This document shows positions 37,266 to 49,010 of a stretch of DNA of 64,000 nucleotides, one piece after another (the first letter of the stretch is position 1; every line of letters begins with the position of its first letter). Made by a program: the position numbers and the translations under genes. The stretch comes from Luscinia megarhynchos (taxonomy: Eukaryota > Chordata > Aves > Passeriformes > Turdidae). The notes below the pieces were generated by a model. It was not told the origin of the DNA, did no database searches, and was given only the letters and a program-made list of their open reading frames with translations. The stretch spans positions 39,845,406-39,909,405 of the forward strand of contig JAPFBE010000002.1 in assembly GCA_034336665.1 (NCBI GenBank), written 5' to 3'.

Positions 37266-40200
37266 GCTTTATCTTGAATCTGTTTTGAACCCTCCCAGGC
37301 AATTTACTATACTTGTCATTGATTTTTATCACCTAGTGTGCCCCTATGAAGAATTACTTTTTCAATGATAAATCAGCTCCCCCATTTAAACAATTGTATG
37401 TCTCACCTTAATGTGAAAATAAGGACTGAAAGAGGAAAAAATATAGTGATAATATTAGTCACTGACCATTGGAACCCTTGTGATTTTGAAAGGAGCACCA
37501 GATTTTCCTTTATTATGGAGGGGATAATTGTGCTAGAAGTAAATGATGAAGCCTCTTTCTATTAAACTCTAATGGCTGCTCAGAAATAAATGACAGTGGC
37601 AAATTAGAATCAGTAAGCTAGAAGGGGAAAAAAATAGAAAATAATTTTTCAGTAAAGTTCAGGAACGTTGCTATCCAGGCTTTTCTGCAAATGGTAGCCT
37701 ATGACATGCACAGATGTACTCCTTACACAGGTGCTATGGTCTGGATATGTAAGAGGTGTTTGGGAGATCACAGTAATAATAAGTAACAGACTCACCTTTT
37801 CTAGTAACCCTTCCTCACTCCAACTTTCTGGTCATTCAACTGGCCTTTGCCTCATGTATATTATAAAATAGCAGATCTATCATGTTGGTATTATAAAAAT
37901 GGATAGGTATTCCCTTCAACATTCAAGAAAATTCTGGTTTATGATGCAGACTCACTGTTTTGACCACCTGAATGTACGATCTCTGATCCATGCAGGGATG
38001 TTCATACACACAGGGTTAACCTTTTGTCAAATCCATGGCTAAAGAGCTTTTAGGAGTCCTTTTCTCCAAGAGAAAACTTTAAAGAAAACACTGATCTAAT
38101 TCTTTTTTTCCTGTCTCAAGGATAGAAGAGGGAAGGAAATGTTTGAAGGTCTTACAAACCCTAACCAGCAGAATAAAACATTAATATAGTGAAGTGATTA
38201 TAAGAAAAGTTTTGCAGTCTGTAGCAATTGCATAACAGTAGATACCTTTATTTTATCCATGGAAAGGAAAACATTTCTGAAGTCTTCCCTACCAGCTTAT
38301 CACTAGAATGTACATTAGTTACTCAAATACATTGCCACTGAACTTTATTTTGAAAGTTTCATTATTCAAAATTTAATTTAGAATTTTATTTCGGTAGCTC
38401 TTTGAGACACCCTGCTTGTATTAAATGTAGAATATCTATGTATGTTTCTCCTAAGATGTAAGCACTACCAGTAGAAATAGTTGTTTGGGATGTTAAAGTG
38501 GTGATGTGGTAACAGTGACAACTTCAGAGCTCTCTAATGTGAAACTGTCTTTTAACTGCTAATCTCTTGAATCAATATGTGTTGCATTGATTCACTCTAT
38601 TCTAGAGTAACACAAGAGTGTGCACATGCACATCAATCTCTCCTAGCCACCTCTGCTCCCACCATATGTTATATAGGAAATGAAGCACATATAAAATGTT
38701 CCATTTCTACTCTATAGAACATTTTGTCACTGTATTCTCTTAACAGCTCTGGTTCCCTTATTCTGAGGCACTGAATTCTTCATTTTTCTTGTTTCCTTGA
38801 CAAGAAAGGTAATACAATGCTTTTTCAAAATGAGCAATTAGAACCACACTTCAGTCCTTTGAACCAGTACATAAAGGTCTGTGGTCAAGTTGCCTGTATA
38901 TTTCTCTAGCCTGCAAGTACCTGGTATTGTGAAGTTTGAAGCTTTGAATTATGCTGCATGTGTCATCCTGCAATAGAGATATTGAGTCATGTAGGTTTTT
39001 TATGCATCCAAATCCAAGGTCATGCAGAATTTCTCTTCCTTTTCTTCTAGTATGTACAATTGTGTATCAAGAACTGCACAAAAAAACTTGTAATAATCCT
39101 ATTTAAAATTATCCCATAAACAATTGAAAGCCATTCCTTTGCAACAAAATGTTATAAACTAAACCAAAAACTTCACACTAAATCCCCAAATCTTTACTTA
39201 TGGTTATGTAGTTTAACTAAACTTCTCTTCCTCTTCATTCTTTTATATGGGGCAAAAAGTAAATCCACTTGCTAAGCAAACAAAAAATATGTCAGACAGT
39301 CTGAGTAAGTCAGAGCACCTTGGTTTCTCAGTCAAATATAAGGCCATTTCTTTACACTATATTAAATCTGAAAGAACTCAGATTTGGGGTTTAAGAATGT
39401 GTAGAAAGGTTATGTCTGCCTTGCCTTTAACAGATTTAAAAAAAAAAAATAGAACATTTTGAGTTGTCCATAGCACCAAATACACAGAATGACTAGTGAT
39501 AATACATGTGATAATACACTTTCAGAGCCTGACCCCTCTATGGATGGGCAAAGGTGCAATTTCTTTCACCTCCAAATCTCATGCTTCATTTTAGCTAAGC
39601 CATATCAGAATTTTGCAGCTTTTTTTTGGCCCATTTTCTGAAAAATCTTTCTGCCAAGCCCATGTAATGACGCTGGACAACTAGAATATTTAAGGTGTGG
39701 TTGGGAAGACTAAATACTGTCATCCAGATAACAAGTTAGGGAGTAATTATTAGTGATCTTATGCCTCCAAATCTGTGAGGGAATTACTCCTAAGGAGGAG
39801 TGGAATGGCAAGGACAGGCTGAGGACAGAAACTTCTTAACTTCACATAGTTAAAGCTAGAGCCCAATGTCTGCTGTTGTACATCACATGCTCTGAAATAT
39901 CTTTTGTGCATTGGGCTCTTCAACAGAACTGCTGTGGTGGCTTTACTGCCCCCAGGAATGGTTTCTGGAACCACAAAATTTCCCTGTAGGAGGAGAACGG
40001 CTTCTCAAACCTTTAAATTTCCTGATAAAGATACATTTTTTTAGTCCATATTGTTTAATTAACTTACTGAAATCAATAATTATGAGTAATTTCCTTACCT
40101 GCTGCTATAATTTATGAGGTTTAAATTTTGTCTTTTACCCATTATCCATGCCAAGGCTGACAGGAATGCCAAGAGCACCCTAATTAGGGCAATTTTTAAA

Positions 40201-41099
40201 ATATAATAGCATAGCTGAAAAAATGTAGGAAATAATTCCTTCTTTTTGACTTGTATATATGCTTGTATTGTATTATATGTATTTGTTATGTGCTTTAGAG
40301 GAATCTTGAAGCTTCTGTATATTTTTTGTAGCTGAGACTAGAACTTCAGAGATTGCCAGATCTCATCTTAAACTGAGATGTGATTGAGATTGCATCTCAA
40401 ACCACTTACTTATCAAGTTTGTGGGGATTAGGATTTACCTATGTCAGCTGAATTCTCCTTCAGGCTGAGAAAGTTATGGGCTGATTTTCATAGTCTTTTG
40501 ATCCTGATGTTTTCTGGTGAACTCAATAGTAATAACCAAGTAGCTTTGGTAAGCCATACTGATGCTGAGAAACTCAAAAATGGCATATGCAGAACCTATC
40601 TTTAGGACTTCGTTTTCAAGCATATGGTATATCCTTTTGAGAATTTTAAAATATAAATTTCAAAAGGCTGTAGTCCACCTGTGTAAAACAGGTTTCTGTT
40701 TATATCTAGTTCACATGTTATAAAACATAAAGGTAGATGTAGCCTAAATCTCTTTGGGGAACATTCGACCTCAAGCTGTCCAAATTATTTCCATGGGAGT
40801 TTTTAGTCTGTGACATACTGTTCAACATTTTTATCTTGTCTTCATTTTAAATTTTCCACAACAGCACTGCTATCACTGTATAGAAGGAGTTGATACAAAC
40901 TGTTTTAAGTAGAAAGAGTTCTACTTTTTGTTAGTTTGCTTGTTTTATATAAATCATGATGTGTTCTTGTGAGAATGTGTCTGACCACAGACACTTCAAC
41001 TAGTTGAGAAAGTAAAACTGAATGTTTTGCTTTGCATTAATATGGGTTTTTCTAGAAGAATCCATCGGCTCTGCTGACTAATATTAACCTCTTCAGAAA
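37266..41099. other. No gene recognised
   Basis: AT-rich unique sequence. Short open frames at 39247-39462 and 39759-40117 show no domain. No repeat family is identified. Confidence 0.6.
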
Positions 41100-41560
41100 G
41101 ATTTATTGGCTGTACCATTCTTGTCCCCATGGGGTTACCCAATCCCTAGGGCAGGGACTGCCCTGGCTGCCCCTGACTCCCTGGCCTGTGCTGCATCCCA
41201 ACACAGGGAACAACGGATTGACTCCTGCCCTAAAAATCCTGAATTATGTAGTAATTTGCAATTTATGGAGATAAATTCCTTTGTACAGCAAGCCACACCT
41301 GTTTCACACACCTGTTTCTCACCTGTTGGACAAATGTATACTCTTTGTAGACCTATTGTGCCCCATGGTGGATGGCAATACCGTAAGAACAAAGACAATA
41401 CATTTTGGACATTCTCTTCTGAGGATGATACGACTGCAAATGGTAACTTGCACCAAATGACAGAAAAAATATTTTTTGAATGAGTAGTACATTCACAGGT
41501 TTTTACTGCGAATAAAGAAAGAAAAATGCTATTTTTGACCAGCAGGGGAGAGATCAATGG
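41100..41560. other. GC-richer island open on both strands; no supported gene
   Basis: 41125-41230 is locally GC-rich and contains CCCTAGGG (41144-41151) and a tight hairpin AGGGCAG-GGA-CTGCCCT (41148-41164). Long open frames cover both strands (125 codons plus, 165 codons minus, the longest in the window). On the plus strand an acceptor (TACTCTTTGTAG) and donor (AATG|GTAACT) bound a possible 92-base exon 41351-41442 reading PIVPHGGWQYRKNKDN and onward. A CTCF-like word lies at 41538-41551. No family is recognised, and mutual overlap argues that at least one strand is chance. Confidence 0.25.
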
Positions 41561-43225
41561 ATGACAAACTGAGAGACGTATTTCAAATTTTTCCTGCATA
41601 ATAGGAAAGGGAATTTTCCTGCATATGTTCAAAGGGAAAATTCTATACTTTTTAAAATTATGTTGCTTATATTTTTTCTATTTGGATTTTCACTAGGAGG
41701 AAATAATATTTAAACATTAAAAAAGTTGAGAAAACTCAATTTCAGCAATAAACATTTTTTTAAAGGCTAGTATTTTCCTACCAAGGACATTCCCAACTTG
41801 AATGGAACTTTATAACTTTGCTCACGGCTCTTGTGTTCTTATAAACAGTGATTTAATATACTGTCATGTTGTTTTGAACAGTGTAGGAAGATTTCTTTTC
41901 ATTTCTGAACTTATTTTGCTCTTGGACTAATTAATTTCAGATCATGTGTATGATGCATTGCTGTAGAACAGGGAAAAGATATTGAGGAAGGAAGGCAGTG
42001 CTGAACCAGCTGCTGCTTCTGCAGGCATAAAAGTCAAGAGCTTTCTTACCTCTCAGCCAAACCTAAGCACACCATTAACTTTATGCCTGCTGAAATCTGT
42101 CAACTGATTTGGTAGATATGGAGTGCCCTGCCATCAGGTCTCTGCTCTTCTCAAGACCTAGCAAAATAAGAAGGCAAAGGAATGGTTGTCTGAGGAAGTC
42201 ATCAAACAACAAAAAAAAGTGTGATTTGATCCATTCAGGAGAGAAGAGCAAATATAGACAAACTTTGGCTTTGAAGGTTGTGACTGACCCCAACAGAACC
42301 AAGCAGAGTAAACCATGCACACAATAAGCAGATGAGTTGAAAAGCACTAACAGTGTGGAAATTCCACAGTATTTGGCATAGCAATTGTTTAGATGTGCAC
42401 ACTGACTCTGCCACTATGCATATTTGTTTTGCACTGGCTCCTGTTGTGCTGCTTCATGCATACATTGTATGGGGCCTGAAGGGAACAGAGAAGACAAGCT
42501 ATTCCTGATGTCTGTTGTCCTTCTCTTAGCAACTTCTTGGAATTACTGAAAGATGTAGTGGTTCTTCACCTTACATTCCACTCCTCCTCTGCCTTGTGTA
42601 TGTTTGCACTGTGCTTCCCCAGTGACAAAATGCTGAATAGCTCCAAACACACATTTCCTTGTATTTTGTGACTATGGATTTTTGGCTTCCAAGTGTACAT
42701 GGTAATTTCAGCCAAGAAGTGAAATAATATCCTTCAGATGTGAAGTTCCACTAGTAAAGAGTGGATTTCCTTTATCCAGCTGCAAATTGTTTCGGACTGA
42801 GAATTATGCAGATTGTGCAATAAAGGCATATAACACTCATGTCACATGTCCCTAGAAAATAGATCTGTTTTATAGGGATATAACTCCGTTTGAATGGAGT
42901 CCTTGGTATTCTTCACTAGTCTCTACCTATTCATTAGTATTTAAATTTATGTTAATTTCATCAAGGTGTGAAAAGATCTTTTTTTGCATATACATGAACA
43001 AACGATGTTACTATTCAACCAGTTATTTTCCTTTCTTTTTTTTTAAACCCAGGAGAAGCGTGTTGTATTAACAGAAAGAGAAAAGAAGAAATAATAAAAG
43101 CCCAGTTTTGAAGACTCAGGATATGTAGCCATTGAATATGTTTTTAAAGGAGATATTCAGTATTCTCTTTCCCAATGTGAGTGAAAATTTTGGATGGTAT
43201 CTTCATGGCACATTACACTTCCAGA
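41561..43225. other. No gene recognised
   Basis: AT-rich unique DNA. Open frames on both strands at 42081-42347 overlap one another and are not supported. Confidence 0.6.
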
Positions 43226-43313
43226 ATATATATATGTGGGGTGTGTGTGCATATATATGTGTGTGTGTGTGTGTGTGTCTGTGTGTGTGTCTGTGTGTGT
43301 ATGCACATATATA
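43226..43313 (+). repeat. (TG)n / (TA)n compound microsatellite
   Basis: A core of TG dinucleotides (43259-43300) broken by two TCTG interruptions, flanked on both sides by ATATAT runs. The Cys/Val frames across it are artefacts of the repeat. Confidence 0.95.
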
Positions 43314-44019
43314 GAGAACTATGGGTTAGTACATTTGTAATAATCTATGATGTTACCATCCTGGGACATTTCAGTATTATACCTTAACTATGAATATTCT
43401 GTAGAACATCAAATGTGGTGGCAAAAATATTTGTTACATTTCAGAGTTGAATAAATAGTGGGTGTCAAAGTTTTTAGGGTACATATTTTTTCCAGAAGTG
43501 ACCATACAAATTAAAAATTTGAAGGAAGTAGGTCATACCTTTGACCAGAAAACAGCTACGGTTTTCTGTTAAAACTATTGTCAATTTAAAAAAATAAATC
43601 TTAGAAAATATTTTTAAGAAGATTAAACTTTTGTTACTCCCTTTTGATATTGTCCACTATGAAAGTCAGTTTCTGGAATGAGGTGCTATTTCTACTGGGC
43701 TAAAATAATTAATCATCCTTCTCTATGGAATTAGTATTTATGAACTATATCCTTTTGTTACTCAAATGATGACAAAAGGTATATTCAGGGCATTTCCAAA
43801 GACCTTTTAAGCAGCTCAACAAAGCACATAATGCAGGCCTTGTCTTACAAGTCTGTGATGATACAGTTTAATAGTGTTATAAGGCTATGGTGGTGTGTAG
43901 TTGTCACGATGGTAGATTGTGCTGGTCTGTATAGATTTACTGTCATTCTTTAGGCTTTTCATACATGACAGAGGTTGTCTGAAGCACAGCAGGGACATGA
44001 AGCTTGCAGGGGTTAAGTG
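43314..44019. other. No gene recognised
   Basis: AT-rich unique sequence with no supportable coding or repeat signal. Confidence 0.6.
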
Positions 44020-44238
44020 TTACTTGCCTCCTGGCTTGCTACACAGTCCTCCCTGCACACATACAGAGATGAGGTGCAGGGTACATCCGTCACCGGGCCG
44101 ATGACATGATGGATTACTCATGTCATTGTCAGTACAGTCAAAATCACTCTGTTGCCGATAAGGTGGCCCCTTTTCTTTACTCTGGTTGAGTGATGCTATT
44201 TTTCCCTCTGGTTTTAAAACTGTAGCTCGCACAAACAT
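44020..44238 (-). CDS. Candidate small Cys-rich ORF or exon
   Basis: A 72-codon minus-strand frame with a true ATG, directly after an acceptor-like tract (TCTTCTCCATCTTTGATTTAAG). The C-terminal half contains six cysteines (from SDFDCTDNDMSNPSCHRPGD to GGLCSKPGGK). It uses several CpG codons (CGA, CGG twice, GAC-GGA), unusual in this CpG-poor DNA. It ends at TAA; the same bases form a weak donor GGCAA|GTAACA. No family is recognised, and I see no signal peptide. It may be chance in a locally GC-richer patch. Confidence 0.17.
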   Translation of the reverse strand: MFVRATVLKPEGKIASLNQSKEKGPPYRQQSDFDCTDNDMSNPSCHRPGDGCTLHLISVCVQGGLCSKPGGK

Positions 44239-46899
44239 CCCTTAAATCAAAGATGGAGAAGACTATTTTTAATTATACATAGTATCTTTGGATCATTAAA
44301 GACAAATTCCTTTGAAAATTACTTTCAGAATAGATGGGTATCAAGGGTTTTGCATCACTTGATTTTTTTTCTGATCCTGAAAATAAAATATTTTGAGAGG
44401 GACAATGAATGCTTCTCTGAACTCATTCAGAGACAGCTATCTTTGTAGCAGAACTGAAATAGGATAAAGCACTGGAAAATGGCAGGGCTTTGGAAATGTT
44501 TGTAGGGGAGCTTTGCAAGAGCTGTGCAGTGCAAATAAAAAGTTCAGCAGGGGCCCTAATGCTGCTTGGCTCTGAGCTAGTCACAGCCTCTTCTGTATGT
44601 AGTGTCTGATGCTGCTGTCTTTCCCCCCACTCATCTGTGAAACCTGAAGGGGGTGCCCTGATGTCCAGACAGCAAGTACAGCTTGGACAGGAGTCCTGAA
44701 TTATCAGCTGCAGAAGAGGAGTGTTGAGCACATTTATTTTCCTGGAAAATTACTGTCAGAGAATTTCGTGTGAGTTCATAGTTATTGTCACAGCCTTTCC
44801 TGAAACAAAATTCTGCTGCATAATGCCTTTTCCACCCTGTCCTCACAAGCCTGAAAGTGGTGCTAACACTTGGGATCACTCTTTGCTTAAGTTTTTTAAG
44901 AAATGCAGATGATCCAAAAGCGGGCAAGTGTGTTTGGCAGACAAATGTGAGAGTCTTGCTGGGCTTTCCATACCGCAGGAGCACCACTTCCATCCCATAT
45001 GGAATATTATAAGGCTTTCATGGCACACAGAGGTGCTGTTCCATTCACAGTGGCATGGTGACAATTCAGCCTAATTTCTTCTTATATTCTAATCCCGAAG
45101 TCAAAAGTTCTACTGGCAAATTGTGCTTGGAGAAGGAAATCACAGTCACTGGCTGGTTACTCAGAATAGAAGAGATTTGAAAGAAGCATATGCAGGTATA
45201 CTTTTAACTGCAAGAATATTTTTTTATATTCAAGCCTTTTTACAGTCTGTGCACTTTATCTGAAATGTACAGCATGATTTCCAACCCATTGTACTTTCCA
45301 TGTTATGTTTTCATTCCATACATATGTATGTGTACATGACATACAGGGCATGAACAGTCTATTGTCCGTATATACTTTCTCTGCAAATAATCATAGGCAG
45401 CAAAAAAATTACTAAACTATTGCTCTCTGCAACCCAGAAATTCTTTCAAAAACACATGATCACATTCACCTTCTAACAAGAAAATCTTTTTACAGAATCT
45501 ACATGGCAGCCAACTTAAAGAAATACAGAACAGCTGAAAGTTTGTGCATGCATATCAAGAGCCCAAAAGATATATACTCTCCTGTACTTACACACCCACA
45601 TATGCTGATACATCTAAATAGCTTTGTTTTGAAGTTTGAATCAGATTTAAATGGAAAGTTATTGAAGAGAACTGTGTGGTCTGAATTTTAATCCCTGAAC
45701 CCACCGGCTTCTTTTTTATTGCATGTGGTGTGGCCTTGAATTGCAGAATGTTTTAAACATACATAATGAGCTCAATGTCAAACTGTTGAGCCTTTTGTCT
45801 TTAACAATAAGCACTTAGCTCAACTAAATGAATAGAAATTGCTTTAGTGAATTACAAAAGCCAAGGTTTTACACTGCACTAATACTGACATTAATTAATG
45901 TAGACATTGTCATATTCTACAGATATATGGGATTAAAATCAATGGTTAAAAAATGAAACAGACCTCAGTAAACAACACAAATTCCAACAGTCAAAGATGC
46001 TGCACAATAGTATTTCTTCCACCATGGCTAACACTTTTCTGATTCATTTGCATTTATATAGGCTACATTTAGAACATATATGGTACTGGCTGAATGGCAA
46101 GAAGGAAAGAAATAATCTAAACAGTATGTGTAATTTCTCTAATTTGGAAAGAGATTAGATCTCTAATTCATAGCAGACACATTCTCCTACCGTATTTTGT
46201 AAAGGGCACTTGCCACAGGATAACTTTTTCAATGTTGGAGGAAATCTTATTTTCTTTCCCCAAAATCAGGAGGAGTATTCAGAAATTTACAGTAAATGGC
46301 AATTCTTCCTTTAGAAATTCCTTCAACCTACTATTAGAGCTGCTGCCAGAGATCTGAATGCTTTTGCCTAAATCTCTGTAATCCAATAAGCTTTTGTGTT
46401 TAGCAGCTTGTTTTGAAACTTGTATAGCACCCCAGCCTGTGTCTCTGTATGTTCGTTTGCAGGCAGGTGAGTGCCCCAGGGCCTGATTATTATTCAAGCC
46501 AGGAGGCCTTCACAGCCCCAACCAGAATGTAATTTGTAATTAACTGTCATTTACTTCTGTCTGCACTGACTTGTTGTTCAAAAGACAGTGTATTTGAGCT
46601 GGTCACTAGCTTCTCTTTGTTGTGGATATGATGTCTTTCAGATCTAGTTTTATTCATAATGTTTAGAACACCAAGTACTTGCACTCTTGAAACCAAAGCA
46701 GAAAGGGGATTTCACTGATTTTTGCTAAATAAATTAGGTATATAAAATTATGAATACTTAGGTACATAAAAAAGAGTATTTGATTCTCTGGGGTGAGTTT
46801 CTGAGCAGAATAGTTAAGTTTATGTGAAATATATTTAATTGAAATCTGTTAGAGAGAGCATTCCTGATTTGAACTTAATGTAGTTGAGATCTGTAAAAT
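44239..46899. other. No gene recognised; AT-rich
   Basis: Overlapping open frames on both strands at 44423-45064 show no domain. At 45700-45960 the sequence has many TAAT/ATTA words and a balanced texture like conserved noncoding DNA, but I cannot test this. A 14-base palindrome CATACATATGTATG lies at 45317-45330. Confidence 0.55.
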
Positions 46900-47143
46900 G
46901 AAAGTGCATATTTAAGTTGTGGGAATTCTTCTTAACACATTTTAAACATCACAACTGTATTTTCTCACTGAAGCGGGACCACTAATGTATTCTGTGAATG
47001 TACCCATATCATGAATTTGTAATTGTCCCCATGGTAATCTTTTGTTAGCTGAAATAAACAAAAGCATAACATAATATTCGCATTTATTTCTTTAAGGATT
47101 GTGCTTCGAATTATTATTGACATAATTTTAATTCACAAACGGT
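46900..47143. promoter_or_regulatory. Candidate enhancer block with inverted SOX-like pair
   Basis: CTTTTGTT (47039-47046) and AACAAAAG (47057-47064) form an inverted pair of SOX-type words 10 bases apart. Nearby are homeodomain-like words (TTTGTAATTGTC, TTAATTCAC) and isolated CpGs at 46974, 47078 and 47107. It borders the CpG islet. From established knowledge some SOX proteins, notably the SOXE group, bind inverted paired sites; function here is inference. Confidence 0.27.
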
Positions 47144-47176
47144 AAAAAAAAAAAAAAAATAAAAAAAGTTTTTTTT
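47144..47176 (+). repeat. Poly-A / poly-T tract
   Basis: Sixteen A's, one T and seven A's, then GT and further T's. It is a simple low-complexity run. Confidence 0.9.
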
Positions 47177-47329
47177 CTGTTTAAACTCTGTTTCATGCAC
47201 TTCTCTGTGAGAATGCAAGCATGACATTGGGCAACAATAAATATCCACACACAAAGCCACTTTAAAAATAGGTTAAACTTATCTGATTCTGACCTTTAGC
47301 TCAGCCTTAAAGTGCTATACTGCTATTTT

Positions 47330-48055
47330 GCCAGAGCAGTGGGCCCGTTTCATCTCTTTTGTCGCTGCTGCTGCTGCTCTTGCTGTTAGTGCTGCCTCCT
47401 CCACCCTCACAGGTGCCATTGCTGCGCATCTCTGGGCAGCTGGGCTGGAGGCTGCGGGCGCAGGGCGGGCCAGCCCCACCGCTGGTCCCCGGGAAGGGAG
47501 AGCATCACCCCTCTGCTCCCGGCAGCTCCTGGCCCGCTCGGCAGTTCCCAGCACCACCGTGTCCGACTGCGTATTCTGGGCAGTGTATACCGGCCAAGGG
47601 GATGCATAAAGGGGCTCAATGGCATTCTTTTGTCATACTTAAAAGGCGGGGTGGGGGGGTGGCTGGAGAGAGAAGAAAGAGAAGAAAGAGCAATGTCTAT
47701 AGGAACGGCTTTCCCCCCGTGGTGATTTGCATAAAGTTGGATTAAGCAGCGCTTCAAGCCCCCAAAGGCTGATTACTTACACTGGGCCTTATTAATTATT
47801 TCCTTCTTTATTTGAAACAATTAAGGGGAGAAAACAAACACTGTGTCACTATCTCTTTAAGATCGGGAGCAATAAAAGCGCAAGACCCCGAAGAAAGCCT
47901 GCTTTTTGTGGAGTGCTTTCTGTTCTCGCCAGCCACGTCGGGGCTAGCAATTCCCATGTGTTATCAAAAGAGACAAGAAGCAGCAGGCTTTAGCACCTAG
48001 CTGAGCGGGATTGCTACATGCCACTCTAAGTGCGATTAAGCTTCCTTTAGTGCAC
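47330..48055. promoter_or_regulatory. Small CpG-rich islet: lone promoter or enhancer candidate
   Basis: By hand count, about 15 CpGs fall in 47341-47600 at roughly 60% GC, against the AT-rich, CpG-poor surroundings; observed/expected is near 0.6, borderline for a CpG island. CpGs continue at lower density to about 48030. Within it are a TATA-like plus GC-box stretch (CTTAAAAGGCGGGG, 47638-47651), an octamer ATTTGCAT (47725-47732), TTATTAATTATTTCC (47787-47801) and CAATAAAAGCGC (47870-47881). A near-perfect donor on the minus strand (CCCAGT|GTAAGTAA, edge near 47777) could end a minus-strand first exon. The open frames across the GC-rich part start with TTG, are Ala/Leu/Pro strings from (CTG)n and GC bias, and are not convincing genes. 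Promoter of an unseen or noncoding transcript, or a developmental enhancer, are both possible. Confidence 0.45.
47645..47692 (+). repeat. G-rich plus polypurine tract
   Basis: GGCGGGGTGGGGGGGTGG runs into a purine stretch containing two copies of GAGAAGAAA. The G-runs could form a G-quadruplex and the mirror-like purines a triplex; both are inference from sequence only. Confidence 0.6.
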
Positions 48056-49010
48056 CAGTGACATCACTGATGGCTCAAAGCTGCAGCTACTCAAGAGTAT
48101 TAGAATGCATTTCATGCTTGGCTTACTCAAAACTGCAGAGCTAAAATTTACACCTTATTTGATGTTCTTCTCCCTGCTGTTAATTGGTAAAGGGATCTCT
48201 GACCCTTTTGATCTCTGCTACAATCCTCTAAATGCCCAGGTCTGCTAAACTGTTCAGCAGGAGATGCTCAGCAGTTGCCCAGTAATGTGAAGTCTTTTTT
48301 TGGCTTTCGTGCCTTTGGTTTACATCCAAGTTGCACAGAAATAAGAGATGACAGTTGTTATAGATATGCTGGTTTAATTACTTGTCAGCTTAGAGCTGAT
48401 ATCTCGGCTAGCCAACGTGGAAGCTTAACTTCCTTCTAGTAGCTTAAAGCATGACCAACTGCTAGCGCTTTTGTATTTAGCTATAAAACTCTGGATACAT
48501 TTAAGATAAAAAATAAAATAGTGGAAGAGCCTTTTTGATTTACTTGCAAAAGTGATCAGCCTTTGGTGCACTTGATTTCATGTAGACCTTAGGTAATGTA
48601 AAATTATTTGGTCGTATTGATATCTAAGTGGATATTGGACTTGTTTTAATTCCGATTTATAATTGCATGGAGAATACCAAATACACTTTTCCCCTGCTGC
48701 CTTTGAAATGGGAGATTTAAAATCTTTATGGGAATTAAGGAGAGGTGCATTGTGTTGACTCGGCTACAAATATTACTATACAAAGTTTTAGCAGCTTTCC
48801 TTGAGGAGGCATCCCTTCAAAAGGAGCCTGGTGCAGATAATCTTAATGTATATGTGACTAAAAGCGATTAGCATGCACACACCTCTGCATATGGCTGAAT
48901 TAATTGCACAGAACACTGTGAATTTTAATGGAGGCGAGGTAACCATTAAGCACCTTTGAAGAATTTGCTTAGTGAAGAGCAAATGAGGAATACCCTAATA
49001 ATTGTTGCCT
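48056..49010. promoter_or_regulatory. Candidate conserved noncoding belt
   Basis: The block next to the CpG islet is free of simple repeats and recognisable mobile elements, with an orderly mix of E-boxes (CAGCTG-type words), GATA-like words, TTAATTAC-like words and an ATTAGCATGCACACACCTCTGCATATGG-type cluster near 48868. It includes TGACATCACTGATGG (CRE-like, about 48058). The texture is that of vertebrate conserved noncoding DNA near developmental genes. The judgement is qualitative; no alignment was possible. Confidence 0.28.

Noticed and set aside
41135..41632. 165-codon minus-strand frame, the longest in the window
   Set aside because: It overlaps a 125-codon plus-strand frame, has no domain, and its length is within chance for 64 kb of two-strand sequence.
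43132..43387. Cys/Val-rich frames
   Set aside because: They are produced by the (TG)n microsatellite.
47359..47745. 128-codon frame starting with a Leu-rich, signal-peptide-like stretch
   Set aside because: It begins with TTG, not ATG. The Leu run comes from a CTG repeat, and the rest is Gly/Pro/Arg/Ala-rich from GC bias. Overlapping frames on both strands are equally open.
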